Positions 35,961 through 50,031 of a stretch of 64,000 nucleotides of DNA are shown here, in pieces. The position numbers and the translations under genes were made by a program. Under the pieces are notes generated by a model, which saw only the letters and a list, made by a program, of their open reading frames with translations, searched no databases and was not told where the DNA came from. Every line of letters begins with the position of its first letter. Position 1 is the stretch's first letter. This DNA is from Benincasa hispida (lineage: Eukaryota; Streptophyta; Magnoliopsida; Cucurbitales; Cucurbitaceae): NCBI RefSeq assembly GCF_009727055.1, contig NC_052351.1, positions 12,161,019 through 12,225,018 on the forward strand. Direction: 5' to 3'.

Positions 35961-37329
35961 TATAATTTGGAGAAGTCATTTTCTATTCATGGGTGATGGT
36001 GATATTTGCTACTCCTTTTGAAGTAGTATATTGTACTAGAATTGAGAGATATTTTTTTTACTAAATACTTGGAAACATCATGCCAATCACATAAATTACA
36101 AATAAAAAAAATAAAGAAATTAATTTACCACGTGACACAATTATAATTTGATAATTAGGTATAGACAGTAGGAGCCATTCAAGATACATTTACGTATTCT
36201 TCATTTTTTTGAAATATATATATATATGAATATCACAGCTAATATGGTGATTACGTTTTAAAGAAGTTAAAAGGACTATTTGCATCCATTTTATGAGTCT
36301 TGCAATTTCGTTTTGTTTTTTCTTTTTTTAGCTATTTTATGAGTCTTCAATTTTACACTCATCGGAATATATGTTATTATAGAATTGGGACACTATAACA
36401 AAGGATAACTTTAAAATCGTTAAAGAGTTAGGGAATTATATTTACTTTTTTAGAGAAAAAAATAGTTATATGACAAATTGTGTCCATGATTTTTCAAGTT
36501 GGGTTGAATAAAACTTGAAGCAAACTTTTTCATTATAAATCTCTGTTAAATTTTTAATATTATGTCTAACTAGACATTCTTTAAAAAAGTTTACCTTATT
36601 TTTAATATAAATTTCAATATATTATCTCCAACTATTATATATGGATACTAAAATAATTTGATATGAAATATGTTTTTTTATATCAAGTGAGCATAAAACT
36701 TTTCTTTTGATTTGATATCTTTGTGAGGAATTAACAATTCAAAGAAAAAATTATAGTAAAAATAATAATTTAATTAAAAGTTTCTTTAAGAAGAAAATGA
36801 TCTTAGTAAAAGTACTAAAGAAGAGAATAACCCACCCTCCTAAAATTCAAGAAACTTTTTAGAGTTATGGAGAATCAAATGAGTGGTGGCTACGAGTACG
36901 AAGATAGTTCGACTAGTAAGACTTTGTACTACCAATTTTAAAGTTTGTGTTAGGGACAACTGACTTTCTTATATCTCTAGTACCATATTTATTAAGTTTG
37001 GGCATAAACACTCATGATTTGACTTTTCATTTCATTAAAGACATCATACTGTCAAAGTTTCGTTCTTGGTTGTATATTTATTTAAGGTTCCTGGATTTTG
37101 GTTCCTTGGTTATTTTAGTGTTGTTACAGAAGTTGTCACACAAAATGTCTTACAAGATGTCAATCCTACCGTCCGTTTCTTTTCTTATCTAGAAAATTTT
37201 ATATAGTTATTTTTTCTGGATTCTTTCATTTTCAATGTTCTATAGAATTCGATTGGGGATGTTCCTTTTTTTCTTCCCACTGCACTATTTAACGTGCTAT
37301 AGGCGATCTTGCTAGGATTGCCAGATATG
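35961..37329. other. AT-rich intergenic DNA, no supported gene
   Basis: An 81-codon hydrophobic frame at 36947-37192 starts at GTG and shows no domain; its Leu/Ile/Phe content is what AT-rich DNA gives. Nothing else was recognised. Confidence 0.4.
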
Positions 37330-37439
37330 TTTTTGTGAGAGATCGATTATTGTTCTTGATAGATAATTCTCTGTGGTGTTCATTGTTCGTAAAGCAAGAA
37401 ATATTCATGGTTCCTAGCGGCTTGTTCTATAATTGTTCT

Positions 37440-38015
37440 TGTTGTGAGTGATTAATTTTTTAGAAGCAATCTTTGTCCTTAGAGGGAGCCTAAGGCAGAA
37501 TTGATAGAGAAGGGATTCTCTTCCTTGGGGGTTCCTAAGGTAACATTCATAGAGAAGGAGTTCTCAAACTTAGGAAAAACTTAAGTTCTTCAAGTGAAGG
37601 GAAGTTCACAAGAAGGAGGAAAGATATCTTTGTGGTGAGAGGGAGTCTCACACAATTAGGGGGAGCCTAAGTGTTACTTCACTAATTTTTATATACTTTG
37701 GGGGAGCTTAACTTCGATTGAGAAAGAGTCTTATATCTAGGGATAGCCTAAGTGATCAAATAAGTTAGTCTTTACATGTGCAACTATAATCGTTATTAAT
37801 TTACAAATAAGTATAATATTGTAAATGCTTAACTTTTTCATATTAGTGATCTTTTCTGAGCACACTATCTCCCAGACGTAGGTGGTTTTGTCACCAAACC
37901 GGGTTACCAATTTCTATGTGTTCGTTTCTTGATTTACTGTTTATTAATTCTTTTGTTGTCTCTTAAATTTATAGGATGTCTTGTTTAACATCTATGATCT
38001 GTGTAACGGGTCATC
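37440..38015 (+). mobile_element. Tnt1-like copia LTR
   Basis: It is built from repeated GGGAGCCTAAG/CCTTAGAGG phrases, followed by CTCCCAGACGTAGGTGG (37869-37885) and ACCAAACCGGGTTACCAA. No primer-binding site, gag or pol follows, so it is a solo or truncated LTR. Two fragments of the same family lie at 27354-27555 and 35588-35960. Confidence 0.55.
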
Positions 38016-38111
38016 TAAAAAATTCACATACCAATGAAGATAATTGTTCTCATTTATATATCCAGATCATTTCCTCATTTCCAACCATTTGAAGTTTGAT
38101 TCACTAATTCA

Positions 38112-38424
38112 GGTTTTTTTTTAAAAAAATAATTTTATTTTAGTATTTATTGACAAAAATAGGGTTGAAAGGAAATAAATGACAAAATTAGGGTAATCTC
38201 TTATCTTTCAAAATTAGGGCTTCAACACCACTACTACCCTATTTTTGTCAATAGCTTGGCCTTCAACCTTATTTCTAAAATTTGTTTTTTCAACCACTTT
38301 ATTTTTAGAAATTTTTTTCCAATTACCTTAATTTTGTCATTATTTTTAAAAACTATATTATTCTTGAATTTACCTATATTTTAGAAATAAATAAATAAAA
38401 TTATTTTTTTTTGGAAAAAAATCC
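38112..38424. mobile_element. Fold-back MITE-like element upstream of ACO
   Basis: The outer arms (GG-TTTTTTTT-AAAAAAATAATTTTATTT and its inverse) and a perfect internal 17-bp pair ATTGACAAAAATAGGGT (38149-38165) / ACCCTATTTTTGTCAAT (38236-38252) make a ~310 bp fold-back. It has no coding capacity. It ends about 750 bp before the ACO start codon. Confidence 0.5.
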
Positions 38425-38548
38425 CCTTCCGGTAGCTATTTTCCTGCCGGTTCCCGCCCCGTGAACAATCGAGTAACGTAGTAAGTTAGATTAGATGAGT
38501 CAAAAGTGAGGCAGTGGGGTTCAAAAAACAAAAGGAAAACAAAAAAGA

Positions 38549-38780
38549 GTGGGTCCCACCAAAGAGAGTCACAGTCATCAAAGCAGAGGGCCCACCTTAA
38601 TGACCACAAGACACAAAGATTGAATAGAAGTGGGCCCACCTCTAGGATGTGCTCACATGTTGCACTTCTCTCTCTCTCTCTAAACTTCCTTTAATTAATC
38701 AACTAATCACTTAAAACTTTACTCAAATCTGCATTAATTCTAAGATCTAATGAGAGATTCAATAACATTTTTGGGTCCAC
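38549..38780. promoter_or_regulatory. Cluster of TCP-type sites upstream of ACO
   Basis: GTGGGTCCCAC (38549-38559), GGGCCCAC (38588-38595) and the palindrome GTGGGCCCAC (38630-38639) fit the class I TCP consensus GGNCCCAC. GTGGACCC on the minus strand (38773-38780) fits the class II form GTGGNCCC. Four sites in 232 bp, 390-620 bp upstream of the ACO start codon, is more than this AT-rich DNA should give by chance. Binding is inferred only. Confidence 0.45.
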
Positions 38781-39001
38781 CGAGAATGAAAAATAACTCA
38801 AAATTACAAATTACTCTCTAATTAGCTTAAATTAGCTTATCTTATTCTTCCATGTGAGTTTCCTTCAAGGCCATATTCTATCTCATAAAATGGTTAGTTT
38901 ATAAAATAATATTCCAAACTTTTTATTTTCCCCCTTTTCTAAATTTATTCCCCCACTGTTTTTGTCCTTTCTCCCCATTAAATTAATCAAAGATTTCATA
39001 A

Positions 39002-40450
<1,449 letters not shown>

Positions 40451-42288
40451 AAACCCCCCCAAAAAACACAAGAAAGATCAAACAAATTAAAGGGATTTGG
40501 ATTAATTGTGGGTGTTTTTATCATTATTATTGTTAGAAAAGAACAAATTGTAGTGGTACATTAGTGATGATGTTTGGGGGTTGGGGAACAGTAGTCTGTA
40601 TTTTTATTTTACTTTTAAAAACATGATAGTGGTTTGGGAGCAATATGAAGGCTTTCTAGGTTAATAGTTATAACAATAATGGATATGTGTGTGTCTTTGT
40701 TATTCTGAAATATGGTTTTTATTCAGAGTGGAAATAGACTTACTTTGTATACAAACTTGCATTATCTTGTGTGTGTGTGTGTTTTACTTTCTCAAAAAAC
40801 CTACAAATGTTGGGGGAATATAAAATATGTACACCCACTTTGACTGTTTAAATTAAGCAGAAGAGACTAACATGTATCTTGTTAATGATCTCATAAGAGA
40901 GTTCACATCAAAGAAATATGTTAAAGACCAAAAGGAAATACAAACCATAAGAAGAAGTAAATCCCAATTGAGGGTATGAAAAATAATGTTAGCAAAAAAG
41001 GACAAAAAATGAAAAAGGAAAAAAAAAGAAAAAGAAAAAAAAGGAGAGAATGACACCCAAATGAAAAATATTATTGAAAGAATCTTAGTAAATAGTTGAA
41101 TTAATGTAGATTTAAAAATGGTTCTATCTCATGAAATAAAAGATAGTTTCTTTTTTATAGATCTAATGTTGGAATGAGACAAAAGTTTCATATTGGTTAA
41201 AGAAAATATAATGGGTACATATTAGTGAAAATAAACCATGAAATGAGACTTTGGACGGATTCTAAAAATAAAATTATGAAAATTTATGCTCAAAATTGAT
41301 GATTTAATAGTACTAATAGAATCCTTAAGTGTGAAAAAAAAATGTTGAGTCTTGATAAAATAATCATCGTGAAAGATCGTCGATAAGAGCGAGCTAGACA
41401 GATAGCTAGACAGATAGATGATGTTAAATGTATAGACGTGAGGACATAACCATCTTTGTTGGTATGAATGTTGCGGATCCTACATTGAAAAAATTGGTAA
41501 TCCTTTCATAGAATTTACCCTTCTCATTTACCGTGAATGTTGTTAATTAACACATTATTTTATTAGTGAACTACATAAAGAGTTTATCGATTTTTTTCTT
41601 TACATTTTCTATTTATTGTCAATTCTCAACGCATATCAATAAAAAAAAAAAAAAAGAAAAAAAGTAGAACTAAAATACGATGAACCATAGAGGCCATTTT
41701 CTCCACCCAAATGGGATTTTAGTGGCTCAATAATTTGGGGTGCTGACTACTTCATGACTATCCTTTGTTCAGCATCATTTCTAGATTTAGTAATGAAACA
41801 GTGTTTATTATAGGAATAAATAAATGGTGAGTCAAAATGCATTGAGTTGGAGTAAGATATTGAGAAGAGGCATTATTGATTTGATAGACATTATCATTCA
41901 AAGCATTGAACCCAACCCTGCAGTTTCCTCTGGAAAGTTCTCTGTGGAGAAGATGAATATTGATATTTTTGCAGAACTGGATAAAAAGATAGTATCTTTA
42001 TTGGTATTTTTGGAAAAAGGAATCCAAAATGTAAAAACTATTCGATTTTGGAGCACTCAAATAAAATACTACTGCAAGTAATGTAATGGCTTGAGGATGC
42101 TCTGACATTGAAAATCGTGATGTGGGAAATGAAGGAAAGAGAAACCAAAAGGTCTTAGAGATCAATATATTAAGAAACTTTGTTAGATGATTATATAGTT
42201 TGATGTCATTTTTAGTGTAGCTTGATTCAGTCAAAAGCCTCAAACAGGAACTTTGAATTAGTCTCAACCTAGAGAGGGCCAATACCAG
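40451..42288. other. ACO 3' flank and AT-rich intergenic DNA
   Basis: The first ~250 bases are the likely 3' UTR, with a (GT)n run at 40770-40782 beyond it; no clear AATAAA was found. An 85-codon plus frame at 41824-42081 has no recognisable domain and lies next to retroelement sequence. Nothing else is supported. Confidence 0.4.
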
Positions 42289-42550
42289 TTTCGTTTTTGA
42301 GTCTAGAAGAAGAGAGAAAAGTAACGGAGAAGATGGACTTTGATTTGTGATTTTTTCCAATGTTAATACCAGAATATACGTACGCTTCTTAAATAAGAAG
42401 TTAGAGGAAGATTTGGTTCACCTAACTGGAGAGATTTAAGGGGTGGTTAGGTAACAAAATCTATCAAACAATATTTGATAAGAAATTCAGAATAAATAAG
42501 AAAACCAAACAGTGAGTTAAGTACAAATAAATAGTCAGAAATTATTCCAA
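42289..42550 (-). repeat. Extra copy of the outer copia LTR
   Basis: It matches the LTR at 42771-42990 and the split LTR at 52790-52884 plus 54561-54699 ('gattttttccaatgtt', 'cttaaataagaag', 'gagatttaaggggtggttagg'). The flank AATACCA before it resembles a primer-binding site, so it may carry a little internal sequence. This is a third LTR copy beside the element. Confidence 0.6.
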
Positions 42551-42770
42551 GCTAGTTGCTATCTTGTTTAACTTGAGTTAATAAGTTAATTATGTGAAAG
42601 AGTTCAATATGTCATGCACAGATTCAACTCTAGTTGAGTACAAGTTTCCTTGAGATAGATACAAGTATAAATCTAATGCAAATTTTCTAGTAAGTCCAGG
42701 GTCGACACAGGGATCCAGTGAACATTAGGACATCCTGCAGTGGTTCTTCAAGTGTATGTATACGCTAAGG

Positions 42771-42990
42771 CTATAATGGAGAAGATGAACTTTGCTCTAT
42801 GATTTTTTCCAATATTTATTCTTGAATGCATAAGCTCCTTAAATAGGAAGCAAGAGGAAACCTAACGAGTGAGATTTAAGAGATGGTTAGGTGAACAAAA
42901 TCTACCCAACAATAGCTAATAAGAAATTCATAATAAATAAGAAAACCAAAACAGTGAACTAAGTACAAATAAATAGTCAGAGATACATCA
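42771..42990 (-). mobile_element. 3' LTR of the outer copia element
   Basis: It ends ...GATACATCA at 42990, next to a polypurine tract (minus strand GAGGGGGTAT, about 43000-43009). It is homologous to the 5' LTR at 52790-54699. Its low-coordinate end is diverged, and sequence at 42551-42770 between the two copies, including GTCCAGGGTCGACACAGGGATCC, looks foreign. Confidence 0.6.
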
Positions 42991-45155
42991 ATCGTAATAT
43001 ACCCCCTCAAACGAGAAGAAGAGAGAAATCGAAGGCCAAGTTTGTCGCAAAGAAATTGAAATTGTCGTTGGAGTAACAGTTTTTACTAAGGCAATCAACC
43101 ACCTGTTCATGGGAAGCAATGTGGAGAATTTAGAGACGATGAGCAAGAACTTGATCACAAACAAAGTGAGCATCAATTTCAATAAGTTTAGTGTGAGCAT
43201 GGAAGATAGGATTGTAGGTAAGAGCAGCAGCGGAAAGATTGTCACACCAAGTGATGGATGTGAAAGGGCTGACACTTGAAATTCCTGAAGAAGAGAGCGA
43301 AGCCACTGAGCTCACAAGCAAAATGGGACAAGGTAGAATACTTTGATTCAGTAGTGGAACGAGCAACGATGGCTTGCTTCTTGGAGGACCAAGAGACAAG
43401 AATGGAACCAAGAAATATACAATAGCCACCCACAAATTTACGATCATTTAAGGAAGCAACCGAATCGGCATCAGAGTAACCAGTAAGAGAACAATCTTAA
43501 GCGCTTGCCAATGATTGGTAGTTAGGGCTTGAACAAACTGACTTAATTTATTGATAGTAAAGGCGATTTCCAGTCGATTATGAAGGAGATATTGGAGAAA
43601 ACCAAGAGTGCTATAGTAAGTATAAGGATCTTCTAATAGAGGACTGTCATTCATGCTTAGAGACTTACTTGAAACCATTGGGGAAGGAGCGGCTTTTAGA
43701 TGATGAAAGTGGAGACGAGCAGGAAGATCTTGTATATATTTGGTTTGAGACAACACCAATCCACTGGAGGTGAAGTAAGTCTGAATACTAAAAAATAATG
43801 AAGTGGCTCGAGATCTTTGAGAGCAAATACTAACTGGAGGGAGCTGACAAATTGATAAAGTAACTAAGAATTAGAGCCAGTAAGGATCAAATCATCCACA
43901 TAGACTAGTAGAAACAAAGTGTCACGCAATGAATGAAGAGTGAAGAGAGACATATAGACTTAGATTGACAGAAATCCCAAAAGATCAAGGTTGATCAAAG
44001 TTGTTCATACCATGCACGAGGAGCCTATTTGAGGCCATAAAGGGCTTTACGAAGGTTGCAAACATGAGAGGGGAAACAGAAATCAATATAACCTTGAGGT
44101 TGAACAAAAAACACATCTTCTTTAAGAGTTCCATGGAGGAATGCATTACTAACTTCCAATAGACGGATGGGTCATTTCCATGTGAGAACATGAGTGAGGA
44201 TAACACGGATAATGGAAGACTTGATCACTAGTCTATAGGTCTCACCAAAGTCAATCCTAAGAGTTTGTAGCTATCCCTTGACTTCTCAACATGCTTTGTA
44301 ACGTTGAACATGCCCATTAACATTCCTTTTTATTTTATAAATCCATTTAGTGCCAACAAGCTATTGATGAGGAGAGGTAGGAACTAACTCCCAAGTTTTA
44401 TTGCAGATAAGAGTAGCAAATTCATCATCCATGGCTAACTTCCAATAAGGAAATTAAAATGCATCATTAAATTTGGTAAGTTCCATTTGAGACCAGTCTA
44501 AGGAGGGATCACTTTGGTAAAGGCCAGTGAAAGAGAATTTAGGAATAAAGGAAGGGGGGGATGAGTCAGTATGTGAAGAGAAAGAAGGGGAGGAGGGAGA
44601 CGCTGCATATGAAAAAGAATGTGAATGTAAAGAGGGAGAGTGACCACGGGCAACTAGAGGTGATTAAGTAATAGGTGATAAACTTAGAGAAGGGGAAGAA
44701 GAAATAAGGTTATGTGTGAAAGAAGAATGGGAAGAAGGAGGGAAATTAGGCAACCATGAGAGGACAATTTGTTTGGGGGGAGGATTTGGATTTAGGAAGT
44801 GTCAAATAGGGTGTGATAAGGAAATTCAGATTCATTGAAGTTAACATAGCGGGGGGTGTAGGTATGACTAGAAGCATTAAGGCATTTATAATCTCTGTGA
44901 TGATCAATTGCCCAATGAATATGCATTTCTCTATATGGAAATCAAATTTATGTTGTTGGTAGGTTGTAAACAAGGGAAACAGATGGAACAATAAATACAC
45001 GTAAAAAGTTATAATTGGGATGTTGGAGTATGGTCTTGAACTATTGGTGATGGCATGCTATTAATCAAGAAGACTGTCGTATGGATTGCCTCCCACCAAT
45101 TTTTTTGCTTGAGCATGTAAAGTAAAGCTCGGTTTCAACAATATGCCTATATTTT
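42991..45155 (-). pseudogene. Outer copia element: integrase end, reverse transcriptase, RNase H (broken)
   Basis: This is the 3' half of a copia polyprotein on the minus strand, interrupted at 45155 by another retrotransposon. From high to low coordinates come the integrase C-terminal region (KFDFHIEKCIFIG, about 44930), a Ser/Pro-rich spacer, and reverse transcriptase. The catalytic YVDD motif is intact at 43891-43902. A connection segment (TKYIQDLPARLHF, 43730) and RNase H follow (GGYCIFLGSILVSWSSKKQ near 43430; ARSTTESKYSTLS near 43360). Many stops and frame changes split it into short frames, so no enzyme can be made. Confidence 0.8.
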
Positions 45156-45924
45156 TGTTGGGTCTGCTTATGTAAATTTGATGAATTCAGCCCAGATGAT
45201 GAAAATATTTGTGAGGTCTTTCTTTGCTGATCCAAACGTGAGCCCAGTTCTTTTGCCCCAAAATACTTTGGTTGGTAAAAAAACTTGGCTATTATGTGCC
45301 CACAAATTTCTAGCTGATGCCTTACACGTGGTTTGAACTACTGCTCTTTGTCTGATGAAAAATGAAAGAAACACTTTCTTTCTGATGGGTGATTAGTGCA
45401 GAATTAATTTTTCTCTCTCTCTCTTTTGCTCTCTGATTCTCTCGTTCTCTACCTTCTGAGTTCTTTCACTTTCTTCTAACCCTAATGTCTTCTTGTTTGA
45501 TCTGTGCGACTTCTTTGAGTATACGATGGAAGAGTCATGCAATCATGTAGACGATGGTAGAAAGAAAGGTGAATGAACATGCAATCGTGTAGACGATGGA
45601 AGAAGAAAATGGTAAACAATCATTCAATCTTGTAGAGGATGAGAAGAAGGAGAAGGAAAAGGCACAACGATATACGTGGTTCGGCTATTAAAGCCTACGT
45701 CCACGGGAAGGAGAGAGTTTTATTAAGAGCTAAGTCACAGATTCTTTTCTTTTACAGATTTTTCAAGTTCTTCTTGAAGCAATGTATGTTGTTGTATCTA
45801 AAAATTTGTAAATGATGAGTATTTATACTAATTTTCGATACAAGTAGTTACAATAACTAACTATAAAAGTTAAAGAAATGTGAAATAGTTCTTGAATGTT
45901 GAATGTATGAGCTTATAACCTTCA
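45156..45924 (-). mobile_element. 3' LTR of the inner Tork/Tnt1-like copia
   Basis: On the plus strand it starts TGTTGGGTCTGC and ends GCTTATAACCTTCA; on the element's strand it starts TGAAGG and ends CCCAACA. It matches 50032-50734 throughout, except for about 65 extra bases around 45310-45390. The 5 bases before it (ATTTT, 45151-45155) pair with ATTTC after the other LTR. Confidence 0.9.
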
Positions 45925-45936
45925 AATCTCCACCTT
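45925..45936 (-). other. Polypurine tract of the inner copia
   Basis: On the minus strand AAGGTGGAGATT sits immediately before the LTR start TGAAGG, the standard position for priming plus-strand DNA synthesis. Confidence 0.8.
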
Positions 45937-48900
45937 AAGCTCAACATGCAAGCTCTTCTCCTTCTGGATTTTAACATGTCTTCACCCTTTTTCAGGAAGT
46001 AGAAACCTGATATGACCAAAACAGTTAGCAAGCTTGAGTTTACTCACAGGTTTGGTAAGCATGTCGGCTGCGTTCTCAGTGGTATGAACTTTTAGCACCT
46101 CGACTTCTCCTTTCTCTATTCTGTCTTTTACAAAGTGATACTTGATATCTATGTGTTTGGTCCTTGAATGATCTGAGGGTTTTTGAAAAGGTGAATGATA
46201 CTTTGGTTATCACAGTAGATTTTTACTACTGCTTGATTAATACCAAAGTCCTTCATCAATCCTTTTAACCACAGTGCTTCCTTTATTGCTTCTAATAAAG
46301 TCATGTACTCTGCTTCTGTGGTTGGCAATGTTGTGATTGACTGTAAGTTTGCTTTCCAACACAACAAATTTGGACCAAATAAGAATAGATAACCTGTTAG
46401 AGATCTTCTTTTATCTTGGTCACCTGCAAAATCTGAATCAACATATCCATATAACTATAAATTTGATTCATTAGTACTTTAATATTTTAATTTCGACTGT
46501 TTAGACCAAATTAGATATCTTAAAATCCATTTTATTGCTTCCCAATGTCTTTTTCCAGGGTTAGACATGTATCTACTAACTAGACTACTGCTGAATGATA
46601 GGTCTGGTCTAGTAGAAATAATTAAGTACATTAGACTCCCTACTGCTTGATTATAAGGAATTGATTGCATTTAAGTCAAATGTTCTATGTCTGTTTCTTT
46701 TGGTGAGTTTTCAGAGGAAAGTTTAAAATGAGTAGCAATAGGTATGGTGATTGGTTTGCATTTGTCATATTAAATCTGTTGATTACTTTTTCACAGTAGT
46801 TTAGTTGACTAATGGTTAAGGTTGAGGAAGTTCTGTCCCTTTGAATTTCAATCCCAAGTATCTTTCTAGACTGACCCAAGTCCTTCATGTCAAATTCTCT
46901 TTTTAAGAGATTTTGTACATGAGTTAAATTCTCCTTAGATTTTCCTACTAGTAACATATCATTAACATAGAGTAATAAATAGACTTTGTCTTTATAGGTA
47001 GTAGAATTAATATAAGAACAAATATCATAGGAACTTCCCTAAAATCCAATACTCTCTATGTAGTCATTAAACCTTATGTACCAGTATCTATGGGATTGTT
47101 TTAGACCATATATTGACTTATTTAGGAGACAGTACAAAACTTCCTTCCCTTTTTCTTCAAACCTTTTAGGTTGAACCATATAGATAACCTCATCTAAGTT
47201 TCCATGTAAGAAGGCAGTTTTAACATCTAGTTGATCTAGTTCTAGATTGTACTGAGCAACTAAAGATAAAAGTAGCCTAATAGAGGTTTGTTTCACTACT
47301 AGTGAAAAAGTTTCAGTATAGTCTATTCCTTCCCTCTGAGTAAATCCTTTAGCCACTAACCTTGCCTTGTACCTAGACTTTTCTTCTTTGGTAGAACCCC
47401 CTTTAGTTTATATATCCATTTAAAGGCTATAGGTTTACACCCTTTAGGAAGAGGAGCTAGGGTCTAGGTATTATTGACAATGAGTGATTCTATCTCTTCA
47501 CACATAATTTGAATCCAAGACCTAGCATTAGAACAGTTCACTACCTCTTCAAAAGTGGCTGGTTCTTGGTCATTATGAGCTATTGTTGCATTTAAAACTA
47601 GGTTCATATAGTTAGTTTCAATATACCTAGTTAGAGGAACTATCACTCTTCTTTGTCTATCCCTAGCCAAGGAATACTGACCTAAATCAAGTACAACTTC
47701 AGTATTCCCAGTATTCTCATTTGAGGCATCCTCTTCTTGTTCTTCTAATTCTATAGGAGGGTTTTGGTTAGTGGAATAAATTTTAGGTGACTCCATCTCA
47801 ATCCTAGTAGTATGAGGGCTATTAGGAAATTCATAAGATGTCTTTTCTTTTTTCATAAACATTTCTTTTTTTCTGAAAGTGACATCTCTGCTTATAACAA
47901 ACATTTTCTCAATAAGATTCCACATTTTAAATCCTTTTACTCCTTCAGAAAACCCTGCAAACGTACACTTTACTACCCTAGATTTTAATTTCCCATGATT
48001 TTGATGAATATAATCAACACATCCAAATACTGGATGTGTGGTCCATTTTTCTTCAGGAGTCAAAAAATTTAGGGAGGAATGTGGACACCTATTTAAGGTG
48101 TACAAAGTGTAGCTTGCAGCCTCAACCCAGTATTTTTCACTTAGAATTGCATCTGATAGGAGACATCTAACCCTTTCCATGACTGTTCTATTTAGTCTTT
48201 CAGCTACTCCATTTTGTTGAGGAGTGAATCTAATTGTCCTATGCCTAGTAATTACTGTTTTTTTTACAGAATTTGTTAAACTCTTCACTACAAAATTCCA
48301 GTCCATTGTCAGTTCTTAGGTATTTAATTTCTTTAGAAGTTTGTTTCTCTATCATGAGTTTCCATTCCTTAAACCTATCAAACACTTGGTCTTTAGTTTT
48401 AAGGAAGTAAACCCAACATTTTATAGAGAAATCATCAGTAAAAGAAAGTAAATACTTTGAGTCACTTAGGCTAGGTGTAGGAGCTAGACCCCATAGGTCA
48501 GAGTGTCTGTAGTCTAGGATAGCTTTTGTGGTATGTTGTGCTTTAGTGAAACTTTGCCTTGTGGCTTTCCCGAAAACAAGTGTTCACAAAAACTTAGATT
48601 TTTGGAGCGACCTTTAGGGAGAATCCCTTAATTAGATAGAACTTCTAGGCCTTTAGCACTTATGTGAGATAACCTTTTGTGCCATACATTAGCCTCTGTG
48701 ATCTCATTTGTGGTGGCAACATAAGCCCCTGTTATCATTTCAACTCCTTTGACCACAAATAATTCATTTATCTTTTCCCCAACTAATATTACTTTAGAGT
48801 CCTTTAGCACTTCAAGGGTTCCACCCTTACCCCTGTATTCACATCCAATAGCATTTAACATACCTAAGGAGATTAGATTTCTCTTAAGTAATGGAACATA

Positions 48901-50016
48901 TCTCACATTCCTAAGAAGTTTGATGGTCCATCCTTAAGTTTCATGGAAACAGACCCAATGCCTTCTAGTTTACAGTCTGGTTGTTTCCCATATATACCAT
49001 TTCTCCTTCTATTTCTTTAAAGGTGTTAAACCAAGGTTTCATTGAGATCATATGATAGGTGCATCCAGAATCTAGAACCCAATCATGTTTTCCTAGAGGG
49101 TTTACATAATTGGATTTGTCTAAAGTTGAGGCTAAAGCATCTGAGTAGATGAAGGAACCTTCTACAACAGATGCTTCGGGCTGTTTGCCTTTTGAATCCT
49201 TTTCTTTCCCTTGGTTCTTTCTCCTTAAGATAAAACAGTCCTTAATTAGATGTCCCTTTTTCTTATAGTACTTGCATTTTATTTTCTGTTTTGATTTATT
49301 TTCTTCTGAGTTGTGAGGTTTTCTGTCTTTTGAATGGTTTTGCTTGAAGTTTCCTTTTATAAATAGACCTTGACCACTAGGTTTATCCTTTCTATCAATC
49401 TATAGCTCAAACTCTCTAGTTCTTAGGGCTGTGATTATAGTGTCTGTACTTATACTATCCCTTCCATACTTTAGAGCATTTTTAATTTCTTTATACGGTT
49501 CAGGCAAGAAGTTTAGAAGTACATAGGCTTCATTTTCATCACCAAGTTTTTTTCCTAGAGTTTTAAATTCAGCAACTATTTTCTTGAACTCAGCTAAATT
49601 ATCAGTTAATGTTTTAGATGAATCCATTTTAAATGTGAAGAATTTCTCCCTAAGATACATTTTTCCAGGAAGATCTTTAGTAGCATATAACTCTTCTAGC
49701 TTAGTTCATATCCTATATGCAATTTCTTGATCTAAAAATTATCTAAGAACACTGTCACTAAGATTAAGAACCAGCGTACCATAGGCTGCCAGCTCCCAGA
49801 CTTCCTTTTCTTGAGCTGTCACAGTGGCAGGGAGTGTTGATGGATCAAAGAGGGCTCTTTGAGCTTTCTATTGGCCGAGTATCGCCTTGATCTTGGCCTT
49901 CCACAGTCCAAAGTCTCCTTTGCCATCGAATTTCTCCACCTCGAACCTTGTTACTGAAATTTTGGATGAAAAACTTGTGTCTTGATTCTCCAAGAATTGA
50001 GATCTTGTAAGTCTTT
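45937..50016 (-). pseudogene. Inner copia gag-pol polyprotein (complete order, inactivated)
   Basis: Domains follow the copia order on the minus strand. Gag spans about 49980-49200, with FEVEKFDGKGDFGLWK and a zinc knuckle whose second Cys is Tyr (CKYYKKKGH). Protease has an intact DSG (WVLDSGC, near 49080). The GAG-pre-integrase region follows (WHKRLSHISAKGL, 48640). Integrase is at about 48310-47460 (TRHRTIRFTPQQNGVAERLNRTVMER). Reverse transcriptase begins near 47350 (AKGFTQREGIDYTETF), but its catalytic YVDD is YVND at 46958-46969. RNase H follows (TTEAEYMTLLEAIKEALWLK; IYCDNQS) with the C-terminal ENAADMLTKPVSK. Stops and frameshifts occur in gag, between integrase and RT, and in RNase H. 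The closest lineage I recognise is Tork/Tnt1. The gag start codon is not visible. Confidence 0.9.
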
Positions 50017-50028
50017 GCTCTGATAACA
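50017..50028 (-). other. Primer-binding site of the inner copia
   Basis: GCTCTGATAACA on the plus strand differs at one base from the initiator tRNA-Met 3' end GCTCTGATACCA, three bases from the 5' LTR. Confidence 0.8.
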
Positions 50029-50031
50029 CTT

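Noticed and set aside
36947..37192. 81-codon hydrophobic frame resembling a membrane protein
   Set aside because: It starts at GTG, has no domain, and lies between LTR fragments in AT-rich DNA.
41824..42081. 85-codon plus-strand frame starting at ATG
   Set aside because: The composition is protein-like, but no family is recognised, no promoter or exon signals are seen, and it abuts an LTR copy; evidence is too weak for a gene call.
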